A stretch of DNA of 64,000 bases from Chryseobacterium lathyri (GTDB taxonomy: Bacteria > Bacteroidota > Bacteroidia > Flavobacteriales > Weeksellaceae): NCBI RefSeq assembly GCF_030812195.1, contig NZ_JAUSSF010000001.1, positions 1,860,001 through 1,924,000 on the forward strand. The letters run 5' to 3'. The notes beneath the pieces were generated by a model that was not told the origin of the DNA, did not search any database, and worked only from the letters and a program-made list of their open reading frames with translations. How positions within the stretch are numbered: position 1 is the first letter of the stretch; every line of letters starts with the position of its first letter. The position numbers and the translations under genes are program-made. This document shows, one piece after another, positions 8,483 to 17,387 of the stretch.

Positions 8483-9355
8483 TTACTGCTGCTGCATACG
8501 GCTTCCTTCTTTGATAGAACGGGAAAGAATTTTATTTTTTTTCAAAAGAAAATCCGGCATGAGATCGGTAGGAAGATACAGAGGGCTCTCCCCTTTTTTC
8601 TGCAGTTCCTCAACGATTCCAGGGTTCCAGGCTAGAATTTCATTCATTTCTACATCCAGTTCATCAGCAATGACATCCAGATTAAATCCGGCATTAATTT
8701 CTGTTTCCTGAAGCGGTGCAGCATTATTTTTACCGCTTCCGCCTTCTGTAAAGAAAATTTTATTAAGCCTTGAAGAATTGTAGTTGTTCAATACGCTTTC
8801 CAGTTCGCCGGTTGCATAGCATGCATTCAGGTATTTCTTAACATGATTAATCGTTTCACCGGGAAGGTATTTAGAAAATATATGATATTGCGTTGAACCT
8901 GCATTCTGCATAGCTTTGGCAATATTTCCCTCACCACAGTTGTAGGCTGCTACAACGGTAATCCAATCGCCATACTTCCTATAGAGATTTGCCAGGGAAA
9001 CTACGGCGGTCTTTGTACTTTTATACACATCCGTTCGGTTTTGCTCTGTAAGCCCATACTGGTTGGCATGGGAGGTCATAAACTGCCATATTCCCACTGC
9101 TCCGGCACCTGAGGTTATATTTCTGTTGAAATGTGACTCAATCAGGGCCAGGTTTCTCAAATGTCTGGGCAGCCCTTTCTGTACCAATGAATATTCAATA
9201 AATTCAACGATTTCCTTATTGGCATTTATAATGCTGTTATACTTTTTCACGCTGCTTTCCGAAGTATCGGAAGCCGCAAGAAACTGTCCGTTCACCATTA
9301 CAAAAGTTCCTGCAAGCAACAGTCCTGTAAAGATATTTTTGAATACAGTTTTCAT
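8483..9355 (-). CDS. Lytic transglycosylase, MltD-like
   Basis: This 290-residue exported protein has a signal peptide (MKTVFKNIFTGLLLAGTFVMVNG). Its SLT domain spans residues about 45-180: the catalytic Glu is in LALIESHFN, followed by GAGAVGIWQFM and VVAAYNCGEGNI. The C-terminal part (residues about 215-275, FNLDVIADELDVEMNEILAWNP) resembles a LysM-like peptidoglycan-binding segment. It cleaves glycan strands in the periplasm. Lying between tssD and tssH on the same strand, it may open the wall for assembly of the type VI apparatus, as dedicated transglycosylases do elsewhere. The gap to tssH is 62 bp. Confidence 0.85.
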   Translation of the reverse strand: MKTVFKNIFTGLLLAGTFVMVNGQFLAASDTSESSVKKYNSIINANKEIVEFIEYSLVQKGLPRHLRNLALIESHFNRNITSGAGAVGIWQFMTSHANQYGLTEQNRTDVYKSTKTAVVSLANLYRKYGDWITVVAAYNCGEGNIAKAMQNAGSTQYHIFSKYLPGETINHVKKYLNACYATGELESVLNNYNSSRLNKIFFTEGGSGKNNAAPLQETEINAGFNLDVIADELDVEMNEILAWNPGIVEELQKKGESPLYLPTDLMPDFLLKKNKILSRSIKEGSRMQQQ

Positions 9356-9417
9356 TTTAATTTCTTATGGTTATTGGCAAGAAAGCTTTCTTAACAGGAG
9401 CTTTCTTAATATTATTT

Positions 9418-11913
9418 TTAATCTACTTCCCAGCTTAGTTTTTCTTCTTCATTATTCCAGTCTACATGGATGGTCTGCCCGGATTTCACTTCTTCCCTTA
9501 CGATCATTTTAGAGATTGGTCTTGCCAGCTGTGCACGGATTACGCCGGAGATCTGTCTTGCTCCGTATTTGCTGCTGAATCCTCCTAATGCAAGGTTTTT
9601 CACGGCTTCATCATTGATCTTTAAGGTCATTCCCAATCTTGTCAGTGAAGTATGAAGTGATTTGAGCTGGATATTGAAAATTCTTTCTGCAATAGATTCT
9701 GTGATCGGGGCAAAAGGAATGATCTCTGTAATCCTGGCTAGAAACTCCGGCCTGAATCTTCCTGAATTGGACATAATCTGCATCAGTGAAGATGATTCCG
9801 GAACTTTTCCTTCTTCAAACTGTTTTACAATTTCTTCACTTCCGATATTTGAAGTAAATAGTATGATGGCATTACTGAAATCACCTTCTTTTCCCAGTTT
9901 GTCATGAACTTTTCCTTCATCCATAATCTGCAGGAAAACATCAAAAACGGAATGATGGGCTTTTTCGATTTCATCAAATAAAACAACGGTATAGGGCTGC
10001 TGTCTGATTTTATTAACCAGCATTCCTCCTTCTTCATACCCTACATAACCCGGAGGCGCTCCATACAGTAATGCTGCAGAATGTTCTTCTTTAAATTCGG
10101 ACATATCAAAACGTACCATGGCTTTTTCGTCATTGAAGAGAAGCTCTGCCATAGATTTTGCCAACTCGGTTTTCCCTGTTCCGGTAGGTCCCAGGAGGAA
10201 AAATGATCCGATAGGCTGACCTGGCTTATTCAATCCGCTTCGGTTTTCAACAATAGCATCTGACAGGATTTTTAAAGCGTGATCCTGCCCCACCACTCTG
10301 TTCAGTAAAAGGGATTCCATATTCAGAAGCTTTTCTTTTTCCTGAGCCTGGATCTTCCCGATCGGAATATTTGTTTTTGCCGCCATTACTGCTGCCAGCT
10401 CTAAACGGTCTACTTTTTCTCTTTTTACAGCGGCATGCTTTAAAAGCTCTGCATAGGTATCATCAATGATCTTGTGGATCTGGTCAACAGGCATGGAATT
10501 GTCGATAACCGGCTGTTCGTTTAATGATCCCCAAAGAATAGGACTTATTTTATCTCTCAGGAGATTATAGTTCCAGATGAGTTCATTAGCCTGGTCTTTG
10601 CTGTCGGTAAATTCTTCTTTTAAAATGGCCTCATAAGTTTCTTTCCAGCTTGCCAATTCTTTTTCCGAAAGCTCATCCAGCATTTTAATGGCTGCCATAG
10701 TTCGGTCCAGCAGGTCAATTGCTGCATCAGGTAGCTTTTTGCCTTTTGCATATCTTTTTGCAAGGCGTACGCATTCGGGAATGGAGTTTTTTTCTACTTC
10801 GATGCCATGGTGCTTTTTGTAGCCGTCAAGAAGCACATCGATCATTTTCACACAGGTCTGCTCATCCGGCTCATTGACTGTCAATACTTCAAAACGACGG
10901 TTGAAAGCCTGTTCCGGCTCAATGATTTTTCTGTATTCTTCCTGTGTTGTGGCTCCAATCACTGTAATTTCACCTCTTGCCAGCTCGGGTTTAAGAAGGT
11001 TGGCTACATTTCCGATGCTTCCTTTCGGATCAAGAAGGGTATGAATTTCATCAATGAAAAGAACTGCCTTTTCGATTTTTTTACATTCAGTGATGACTTT
11101 TTTCAGACGGTCTTCAATTTCGCCTTTATAAGAAGTTCCGGCTAATAATGCTCCGGTGTCCAATTCGAGAAGGGTTGCATTTTTCAGCATTTCAGGAACA
11201 TTTCCTTTGGTAATTTCTGTAGCAAAGCCCTCTACTAGTGCTGTTTTTCCTACACCGGGCTCACCAATGATGATGACGTTCGGCTTGCTTCTGCGGCAAA
11301 GGATCTCAACGAGCATTCTCAGTTCTTTATCTCTTCCTATAATGTTTTCAAGGTCACCTTTTCTGGCCTGTGCAGTTCTGTCTACACAGTAACTTTTTAT
11401 TGACGGAAATGATGAATCTGTGAAATCTGAACCGTTCGAAAAAAGTGATGAAAAGTCACCGTCTTCAGATACAGCAAAAGGGGTATCTTTTCTATATAAG
11501 TTGAATATTTCATGTTCTCTCAGGGGAAGCGATTTCAGCTGCTGCAATGAAAAAATCACCTGAGGCTTGACAATAGCGGTAAGAATACAGATGGGTGTGA
11601 TCTCATCCAGCCCCAATTTTAAGCGAATGTCGTCCGCTTCTTCTGTAAGGGTGTCCACAGCTTCATCCTGACGTACCTCATCCGGAAGATGTGCTGTCTT
11701 TGGATAGTCTTCAATGCGGACGTCTGCCCATTCATAAAAGTAGCCGGGATCTTTATCAATACTTTTGAGAAATTCACTGAGGCCAATATCTTTATGCATT
11801 AAGGCCTGCAGAATATGCGGGCCACCGTATGTGGCATTATAGTTTTCCTTCGCTATCGACTGAGCAATATGAAATAGCTGTTTTACTGTTTCGTTGGTTA
11901 CTAGTACTCCCAT
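9418..11913 (-). CDS. tssH: Type VI secretion ATPase TssH (ClpV-like AAA+)
   Basis: An 831-residue ClpB/ClpV-type ATPase. The Clp N-terminal domain occupies residues about 1-150. The first AAA domain has Walker A GEPGVGKTALVEG and Walker B VLFIDEIH; the second has GPTGTGKTELAKS and VVLFDEIEKAH. A short middle region separates them. Within a T6SS block its expected role is to disassemble the contracted TssB/TssC sheath so subunits can be reused. ClpB is the main alternative, but the flanking tssD and tssR genes and the reduced coiled-coil middle region favour TssH. No tssB or tssC gene is in the window. Confidence 0.87.
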   Translation of the reverse strand: MGVLVTNETVKQLFHIAQSIAKENYNATYGGPHILQALMHKDIGLSEFLKSIDKDPGYFYEWADVRIEDYPKTAHLPDEVRQDEAVDTLTEEADDIRLKLGLDEITPICILTAIVKPQVIFSLQQLKSLPLREHEIFNLYRKDTPFAVSEDGDFSSLFSNGSDFTDSSFPSIKSYCVDRTAQARKGDLENIIGRDKELRMLVEILCRRSKPNVIIIGEPGVGKTALVEGFATEITKGNVPEMLKNATLLELDTGALLAGTSYKGEIEDRLKKVITECKKIEKAVLFIDEIHTLLDPKGSIGNVANLLKPELARGEITVIGATTQEEYRKIIEPEQAFNRRFEVLTVNEPDEQTCVKMIDVLLDGYKKHHGIEVEKNSIPECVRLAKRYAKGKKLPDAAIDLLDRTMAAIKMLDELSEKELASWKETYEAILKEEFTDSKDQANELIWNYNLLRDKISPILWGSLNEQPVIDNSMPVDQIHKIIDDTYAELLKHAAVKREKVDRLELAAVMAAKTNIPIGKIQAQEKEKLLNMESLLLNRVVGQDHALKILSDAIVENRSGLNKPGQPIGSFFLLGPTGTGKTELAKSMAELLFNDEKAMVRFDMSEFKEEHSAALLYGAPPGYVGYEEGGMLVNKIRQQPYTVVLFDEIEKAHHSVFDVFLQIMDEGKVHDKLGKEGDFSNAIILFTSNIGSEEIVKQFEEGKVPESSSLMQIMSNSGRFRPEFLARITEIIPFAPITESIAERIFNIQLKSLHTSLTRLGMTLKINDEAVKNLALGGFSSKYGARQISGVIRAQLARPISKMIVREEVKSGQTIHVDWNNEEEKLSWEVD

Positions 11914-12203
11914 TATAATTTTCTAATATTAATATGTTTGTGTTTCTTTTTTATCAGATTATTTGGTGCAATCTGTCAAAATATACTTTTTACAAATATA
12001 TCTTTTTTATGCAAAATGTGTGTAAGATAAAGATAGTTAATTCTTTGATTAGAGAAGTAATAAGTTTTCGGGTGATGAAATCAAATGTTTCTGAAATTCC
12101 TCCGATATTTTTGGATGGCTGAAATGAAGAATTTCCGTGGTATTCTGTGGTTTTAGTTGCATATTTCTGTGTGCCTAAAGAGCATTTATTTAAATATTTA
12201 AGC
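11914..12203. other. Gap upstream of tssH
   Basis: There is no credible gene. On the minus strand a -7 box TATATTTG sits at 12000-11993, about 80 bp before the tssH ATG, and is the likely tssH promoter. The longer open frames on both strands have no start context or recognisable product. Confidence 0.5.
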
Positions 12204-12234
12204 AAAAAGACCGTCTTTAGGGGACGATCTTTTC
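12204..12234 (-). terminator. Terminator-like hairpin downstream of the tssD remnant
   Basis: The arms at 12205-12215 and 12223-12233 (AAAAGACCGTC and GACGATCTTTT, one mismatch) enclose a 7-nt loop, with a U run on the minus strand. It stands where the terminator of a third tssD gene would be expected after an internal deletion. Confidence 0.5.
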
Positions 12235-12284
12235 TTATGAATGTTGATGTGTAATAGTGCATCTTTAGTTATATGGCCGCAATC

Positions 12285-12367
12285 TGATGATCATCTATAT
12301 TCTAAACTTCAATAACTTCTGTTATTCCCGCCATTGAATGTTATGATTTCCCTTAATTTTCTGCCAT
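12285..12367 (-). pseudogene. Decayed third tssD (Hcp-like) copy
   Basis: Reading the minus strand from 12367, ATGGCAG, then AAATT, ATTCAA, GG-GG and CAGAAG-TATT-AAG-TTTA follow the first 25 codons of the intact tssD genes with only substitutions and single-base deletions; roughly three quarters of positions match by eye. The frame is dead: codon 5 is TAA and there are frameshifts. After about 80 bp the match fades. A GCGGCCATATAA stretch may be what is left of the C-terminal Trp-Pro region, which would imply an internal deletion. Its promoter region (12376-12488) is much better preserved than its coding part. Confidence 0.72.
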
Positions 12368-12418
12368 AACAGTAAATTTTATTCACTATTAATATTTTGT
12401 GATGTGGTGTTTGTTTAA

Positions 12419-12488
12419 CAAATATATAGAGCTTATTTCTATTCTAAAAGTATTTTGATATAAATTTCATATTTTGTAGTAATTCTAC
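12419..12488 (-). promoter_or_regulatory. Fossil tssD promoter with one operator-like site
   Basis: The -7 box TATATTTG (minus, 12426-12419) is 52 bp from the dead ATG. One GTAGTAATTCTAC lies at 12476-12488, 109 bp from that ATG, matching the spacing at both intact genes. The second copy of the site is missing. Intervening sequence, such as TAATATTTTGTGAT, is shared with the copy 2 leader. Confidence 0.65.
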
Positions 12489-12680
12489 GACTTTGGATTT
12501 AAAAATCGCCGTCATACGTCATTAGAACAAGGGTCACAATTTATTGGAATATATAGAAAAAAGAGGAATTTTACACTTAATTGAGAAATAGGAAAGTTTT
12601 GGCGTTCTTTTTTGAGCTCCGGAATGCAGGTTTGTAAATCTTGTTGTTTAAAAATTATTCTTATCCTTAAATTTTTTAAA

Positions 12681-12717
12681 CACAAAAAAAGCAGAAGTTA
12701 TACTCCTGCTTTTGTTA
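12681..12717 (-). terminator. Intrinsic terminator of tssR
   Basis: The arms AAAAGCAG (12687-12694) and CTGCTTTT (12706-12713) extend into outer A and T tracts, with the U run on the minus strand. It follows the tssR stop by about 20 bp and closes the tssO-tssP-tssR operon. Confidence 0.75.
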
Positions 12718-12732
12718 TGAGATCATTAATGG

Positions 12733-15132
12733 TTAATGCTTTGTGTATTCCGGTTCATCAACGGTCTGAGTGGTCGGCATAAAGTATTCATTAAGCCAGT
12801 AGAAGGTTTGCCCGTTCTGCTGGATCTTCACAGCCGGATTGTTTCTGTGGGAAAGCATATGTTCTGCCAGATTCTTATAGTTCTTAAAATATGCTCTTGC
12901 TGTTTCTTTTAAAACAATTTTAGATTTTTTCCAGCCTTTCAGTTTGTATTTCGACATCAGCTCATCTTCAGAATTATCAAAACCGGTACTTAATCCTACT
13001 GCGTAAGCCATTGGTTTTTCATACAGTTCAGACTTATCCAGGAATTTTAAGGTAGGGTTATATTTTTTCAGAAGTTTGATATACTCCTTAACTGCTCTGG
13101 ATTGGTTAAAATCTGCTCTTTCAGGCTCGGTCTTATGATAAACTTCGGTATAGAAGTTCTTTAAGTTATCGTATTCCGTTTCAGAAATAAGGATCCCTTT
13201 TTCTATACCCGGCTTGTAATCTTTCAGACTTTTCGGGATATATCCTTTTACAAGGAATGGATTTCCGTAGTTGATCAACTGTGCTGCAATTCCTGCAGAA
13301 ACCGGATTGGTAAGACCAGGGAAGAGATATTTATATTTCAGATCTACATCTGTTCTTCCGGCTCCTACCGAGGAATGGAAATACTCATTCAGTGATTTAT
13401 CAATCGTTTCATTGTCTAAAGTCACCTGTGCAATAAGGCTGTCTACAGATTTTTTCAGGTATCCAGGGGTTGCAACATCACCTTTTTTAGGGAAGATAAC
13501 AAATCCCTGGGACATACTCTGTTTTGGATAATCCAGTGAGAAGAATCCGGCATCGCCTTCCACAAGGTTAAAGTTATTCTTGGTAAGAACATCACTCTGG
13601 TTAATGATCTTCTGTTTTTTCAGTTCGGCAATATTTTTGGCAGTATTGGTTACCACATTTTCAGCCATTAATACAAAATCGTTGTAAGTATCGGATGATC
13701 TTGCGCTGGTCTGGAACATAATCACCCTGGCCTGTGCCTGCGTAAGGGAGCTGATTACACTGTACATATTTCCGCTCTGATTGGCTGAAGTACCTACGGT
13801 TACGACAATATTGGTTTCATCCGGAACATTAGAAAGCAGGTTTCCTGCAGCAGAAAGCGCTTCGCCAACCGGCTGGTATCCACTGTTGCTTGCACAGTTC
13901 ATTTCATTGGTTTTCTCATCAATGAATTTGGTGATCTTACTGTAATCTGTACTTAAATTGGATGCCATGACATTTTCTCCACACGGATTGTTCTTATATA
14001 AAACAACGCCATATTTTACGCCATTGAAATAAGAAGGTTTTTCAAATCTGAGCTGCAGATCCTGAAGAAGGGACTTAACGATCGGGGTATACGGGGCATT
14101 CGGAGCACTTACATCCAGAGCAAAAACAATGTTGATATTTTTATCTCTTTCCGTGATTTCCCTGTAACGGTCAAAATAAATCTCTTCCCCTAAAACATTA
14201 AATACATAATTTTTACTGTAATCTAAAATATTGGTGAAGTATTTTGTTTTGGAGTCCGGTGTTGGAGCTTCATTCAATGCTAAATTTACCGGATAAATAT
14301 TCTCAAGAGGTGTTCTCTTGTTTGTGTCTGTAAGAAGAATTGCAGTTCTGCTTTCTGCGTCTGCTGCACCAGGATATCCTTCATGTACTCCAAGCGCTGA
14401 TTCTGTAACTTGTGTATCATTTTTCAGTTTTACGGCAGAACGCTCACCCCATGCAGAGATCACGTTGGCATTTACCCATCCGTAAAGGTTAGTGCTGATG
14501 CTGTCTATATCAATAGAAGGCTTTTTACCTACCAGAAAACGTTTATTATTTTCTGCCTGTTTGTAAACATATACCATCTGTCCGTTTGGAATTTTGACAT
14601 TGGCAGCTTCTATAAGGCTTGGTGAGTTGAATACCATGATGGAATCATTCTTATAGTATCTTTCTGCACTTCGGATCACTTCACTGTGATTCGGAACTAC
14701 AGCGACTCTTACGGGGAAACCTGTTTTTTCGCTTTTTAAAGAATTGTTCCATAAAAGCAGATCAGATTCCGGGATCCAGCCATAGGTTTTAATAGATTTT
14801 GACGAAACCTTTTTCATCAGAGCATCCGGAACGTATTCTGCAACTTTTACCATTCCATCCCTATGTTTCAAAACCATCAAAGGTTCCAGGAATTTAACTT
14901 CTTTGTAAGATTTTTCGTCACTTTTATCAAGATAGGCCGTATTTCTGGATCTGTCTGAAATAACGATCCACGGGACGGATTTTTTGGGGTACCCGTTCAC
15001 TACCGGCGAATTATCTACCTGACCGTACTGAGACGGCTCAGGAGTTCTTTTAGACGGCAGCTTCACCTGACAGCTTGCTAACAATACTGATAATCCTATA
15101 TAATATGCTGCTAGAGGAAATTTATTTTTCAT
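12733..15132 (-). CDS. tssR: Type VI secretion lipoprotein TssR
   Basis: A 799-residue lipoprotein (lipobox SVLLASC, Cys21). Size, lipidation and position beside tssP and tssO fit TssR, a Bacteroidetes-specific component of T6SS-iii thought to act with TssN, TssO, TssP and TssQ in a membrane-spanning assembly that replaces TssJLM. The middle region (residues about 330-500, INIVFALDVSAPNAP and later PDETNIVVTVGTSANQSG) looks like a von Willebrand A-type fold. The early region contains SH3-like repeats around YGWIPESDLLLW and YGWVNANVISAW. It lies 45 bp downstream of tssP in one operon. Confidence 0.85.
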   Translation of the reverse strand: MKNKFPLAAYYIGLSVLLASCQVKLPSKRTPEPSQYGQVDNSPVVNGYPKKSVPWIVISDRSRNTAYLDKSDEKSYKEVKFLEPLMVLKHRDGMVKVAEYVPDALMKKVSSKSIKTYGWIPESDLLLWNNSLKSEKTGFPVRVAVVPNHSEVIRSAERYYKNDSIMVFNSPSLIEAANVKIPNGQMVYVYKQAENNKRFLVGKKPSIDIDSISTNLYGWVNANVISAWGERSAVKLKNDTQVTESALGVHEGYPGAADAESRTAILLTDTNKRTPLENIYPVNLALNEAPTPDSKTKYFTNILDYSKNYVFNVLGEEIYFDRYREITERDKNINIVFALDVSAPNAPYTPIVKSLLQDLQLRFEKPSYFNGVKYGVVLYKNNPCGENVMASNLSTDYSKITKFIDEKTNEMNCASNSGYQPVGEALSAAGNLLSNVPDETNIVVTVGTSANQSGNMYSVISSLTQAQARVIMFQTSARSSDTYNDFVLMAENVVTNTAKNIAELKKQKIINQSDVLTKNNFNLVEGDAGFFSLDYPKQSMSQGFVIFPKKGDVATPGYLKKSVDSLIAQVTLDNETIDKSLNEYFHSSVGAGRTDVDLKYKYLFPGLTNPVSAGIAAQLINYGNPFLVKGYIPKSLKDYKPGIEKGILISETEYDNLKNFYTEVYHKTEPERADFNQSRAVKEYIKLLKKYNPTLKFLDKSELYEKPMAYAVGLSTGFDNSEDELMSKYKLKGWKKSKIVLKETARAYFKNYKNLAEHMLSHRNNPAVKIQQNGQTFYWLNEYFMPTTQTVDEPEYTKH

Positions 15133-15177
15133 CCTATTTTATTTTAATGATTGGTGTATCCGTGATGCCGGACTTTA

Positions 15178-16086
15178 TTATTTGCTTTGGTTTATATCTA
15201 CCTTCGTTACACAGTTCTGCTTATCGTCTAAGTTCACCTTTACACTCTGGATCACAACGTTTTTGTCAAACTGAAGCCCTGCGCAGTACATGTAGAAGTT
15301 ATTTGCCTTACTGTCACTTACTTTTACTACCGTATTCTCGTTGTTGCACAGATAAGTTCTCAACAGGTAGTTATAATGCATATTAAAGCTGTTTCCGTTG
15401 GCAATCTGCTGTAGGTGATATTTGAAGTCATCATCAACCTTTTTATAGGAATCTTCTACAGGTATTTCATCTTCCTGCAAAGAGTTGTAAGCCGGAAGAA
15501 TCTTGATAAGGTGATAAATAGGCTCCTGGCTTTCCTCCGTGAATAGTGCCACGCGGTAATCTCCCGGTTTTTTATAAGAATAAATGGCCATTTTCTCTTT
15601 AGCATCTATATTGCCTGTTTCACCGAACTTCCACGCAAACTGTGTAGCTTCCGAAACTGCACGGAACTGTACATTTTCATTCTGCATCGCCTGTGTAGGG
15701 GCCTCAATAACGGTACTGATTTTCGCACTGTCTTTTGGCTTCTGATATCTGGCCGAAACCATCACAGGGAAAGTCTTGCTATATTTGTTATCAATAATCA
15801 AGCTTACCGAATAATAGCCCGGTTTATTATAAAAGTGTATTCCGGTACTTTTGTCTGAAGTTGTTCCATCTCCAAAATTCCATCTCTTGGTTTTTGCAAA
15901 CTGGGTCTTATCCTCAAATAAAAGGGTATCTCCTACGGATAGTGAGGAAGGATAGACTACTCCTACAATATCATCGGCAGAATGGATTACCTTTTTCTGC
16001 AGCCATAACGCAATGAGTGCCGCAATAAGCAGCGTTGCGATAACACCAATAATAATGTTCTTTTTGTTTTTTTGAAAATAATTCAT
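15178..16086 (-). CDS. tssP: Type VI secretion protein TssP (PKD-domain membrane protein)
   Basis: A 302-residue protein with one N-terminal membrane helix (residues about 10-29, NIIIGVIATLLIAALIALWL) and a periplasmic part. A PKD domain is clear at residues about 40-110 (RWNFGDGTTSDKSTGIHFYN, then PGYYSVSLII). A second, weaker PKD-like repeat follows (FAWKFGETGNI, KKPGDYRVALF). This architecture is that of TssP in Bacteroidetes T6SS-iii. It is expected to form part of the trans-envelope complex with TssO and TssR. The C-terminal 90 residues include Cys in LLRTYLCNN, MYCAGLQF and KQNCVTKVD, which could form disulfides. Confidence 0.83.
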   Translation of the reverse strand: MNYFQKNKKNIIIGVIATLLIAALIALWLQKKVIHSADDIVGVVYPSSLSVGDTLLFEDKTQFAKTKRWNFGDGTTSDKSTGIHFYNKPGYYSVSLIIDNKYSKTFPVMVSARYQKPKDSAKISTVIEAPTQAMQNENVQFRAVSEATQFAWKFGETGNIDAKEKMAIYSYKKPGDYRVALFTEESQEPIYHLIKILPAYNSLQEDEIPVEDSYKKVDDDFKYHLQQIANGNSFNMHYNYLLRTYLCNNENTVVKVSDSKANNFYMYCAGLQFDKNVVIQSVKVNLDDKQNCVTKVDINQSK

Positions 16087-16131
16087 AGTTAAGTGATTGT
16101 GATGTGTTTATTCCTATAATGTTTATTTCTT

Positions 16132-16659
16132 CTACTGGGTTCTTGCTCTTAATGCATTTTCTCTTTCATAAAGCCGGTTTTGCTTATCTTTAAAACCGAT
16201 TCTGCAGTCTTCCACTTCTTTTTCGAATCTTTTTACATCTTCTGTAGTGGTAGAAATAACTTTTTTGTCTTCAAAATACATTTTGTAGAATTTAGCGATC
16301 TGCGGATAGGCATCTTTACGGATATCCATGACATTGCTATTACCCTGAAAATGACTGGCAAGACCATTAATTCCATTAAAAATATTGTTTTCGGCAAAAG
16401 GTTCCGGAGATTTGTCTGCAATTCTGCTGATGAGAACATACGTACTGTCCATTTCGGGCTGTAAGATCTTTTGCTGGCTTTCGAATGCTTCTTTCTGCTC
16501 AAGACTTTGTATTCCTCTTACATCTTCTTCGGAGAATGGAGAATCGTAACCTTTTAAAAAGATGATTCCGAAGAATATCATAGCTGCTAAAAGCATCAGT
16601 ATTAAATAAAAAAACTGATAATGCCTTTCTTTCTTAGATAGTATAATAGATCCCTGCAT
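16132..16659 (-). CDS. tssO: Type VI secretion membrane protein TssO
   Basis: A 175-residue bitopic protein: a short cytoplasmic N-terminus (SKKERHYQFFY), one membrane helix (residues about 16-36, LILMLLAAMIFFGIIFLKG), then a mainly helical periplasmic part ending in a charged coiled coil (VKRFEKEVEDCRIGFKDKQN). This is the TssO pattern of T6SS-iii. It lies 45 bp upstream of tssP and 14 bp downstream of a second, similarly built gene. The name rests on architecture and context, since the family has few invariant motifs. Confidence 0.75.
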   Translation of the reverse strand: MQGSIILSKKERHYQFFYLILMLLAAMIFFGIIFLKGYDSPFSEEDVRGIQSLEQKEAFESQQKILQPEMDSTYVLISRIADKSPEPFAENNIFNGINGLASHFQGNSNVMDIRKDAYPQIAKFYKMYFEDKKVISTTTEDVKRFEKEVEDCRIGFKDKQNRLYERENALRARTQ

Positions 16660-16673
16660 ATACTTATTTTTTA

Positions 16674-17207
16674 TTATCTTCTTCTTCCTCCTGTAAAATT
16701 CCTTGTAGGATCTTTTTTAAGCTGGCCGTTAGCCCTTCCTACTTTTGCTATACATTCCTCAAGATCCCTGAGAACTATCTTTTTCTGGGATTCCACCCCT
16801 ATGATGTCATTCTTCAATTTCAGCATAGGCTCTATCTGTTTCATCAGAACGGCATAATGCTTAAAATTATCAGCACTGTCTTTGCCCATAATGTTTTTCG
16901 CTTCCGTCACATCATCCATAATTCTGGTTCTGAGGAAAACATCATTTTCTACCTTATTGATGTTAAGCTGGTTCATCTGGTCATATATTTTATCTACATG
17001 AGTCCTGAGAACATCACCCCGCATCATAAGCTCTTTGTAAGCATCAGCTTCCCGTACAATTCCTTCCCGTTGTATACTGTAGCTTTTAAAAAAGAAGAAT
17101 AAACACAGAAAAGACACCACCGACAAAACGGTGAAAGACAGAATAAACTTCCAAATGCCTGCTCTGACATCAGATTTGTTTAGTTTTTTTTCTCTGTTAG
17201 AAGACAT
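16674..17207 (-). CDS. TssO-like type VI membrane protein
   Basis: I start at the ATG at 17207 (MSSNREKKLNKSDVRAGIWK; 177 residues). A longer in-frame reading from 17261 would run through the promoter. A single membrane helix (residues about 21-42, FILSFTVLSVVSFLCLFFFF) precedes a periplasmic helical region predicted to form a coiled coil, and the end is basic (GGRRR). It is the first gene of the tssO-tssP-tssR operon. Size and topology match the neighbouring TssO, though sequence identity looks low. It may be a second TssO or another T6SS-iii-specific subunit. Confidence 0.65.
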   Translation of the reverse strand: MSSNREKKLNKSDVRAGIWKFILSFTVLSVVSFLCLFFFFKSYSIQREGIVREADAYKELMMRGDVLRTHVDKIYDQMNQLNINKVENDVFLRTRIMDDVTEAKNIMGKDSADNFKHYAVLMKQIEPMLKLKNDIIGVESQKKIVLRDLEECIAKVGRANGQLKKDPTRNFTGGRRR

Positions 17208-17231
17208 ATGTTTGTGATTTGTTTGGCCTGT

Positions 17232-17261
17232 GAAAATATAAAAAAAAAAATTTATGCACAA
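17232..17261 (-). promoter_or_regulatory. Likely promoter of the tssO-tssP-tssR operon
   Basis: On the minus strand TTG (17261-17259), a 19-bp spacer that is mostly T, and TATATTTT (17239-17232) approximate the Bacteroidetes -33/-7 arrangement. The last base departs from TAnnTTTG. It predicts a leader of about 20 nt before the ATG at 17207. Confidence 0.4.
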
Positions 17262-17387
17262 TACGTATTTTCCCTAATGTAATTTCGTGAAAACCCTAAT
17301 TAAGCTAAGATTAATTTTACCTTTCATAAGTTTTTCATAAATTAGGCCTCTGAATTTTAAATATCAAATACCAAATCGATATTAAAA

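Noticed and set aside
9418..11913. ClpB disaggregase as the identity of this ATPase
   Set aside because: Its location among tssD, tssR, tssP and TssO genes and its shortened middle region favour TssH; a genome-wide check for a separate clpB would settle it.
11990..12262. 90-residue minus-strand frame upstream of tssH
   Set aside because: It overlaps the tssH promoter and the terminator-like hairpin at 12204, and its product has no coherent features; the tssD remnant beginning at 12367 explains the neighbouring sequence better.
12733..17207. Gliding motility or T9SS envelope proteins for the PKD and lipoprotein genes
   Set aside because: The order TssO-TssO-TssP-TssR beside tssH and tssD, with one bitopic PKD protein and an 800-residue lipoprotein, fits T6SS-iii and not the gld/spr gene set.
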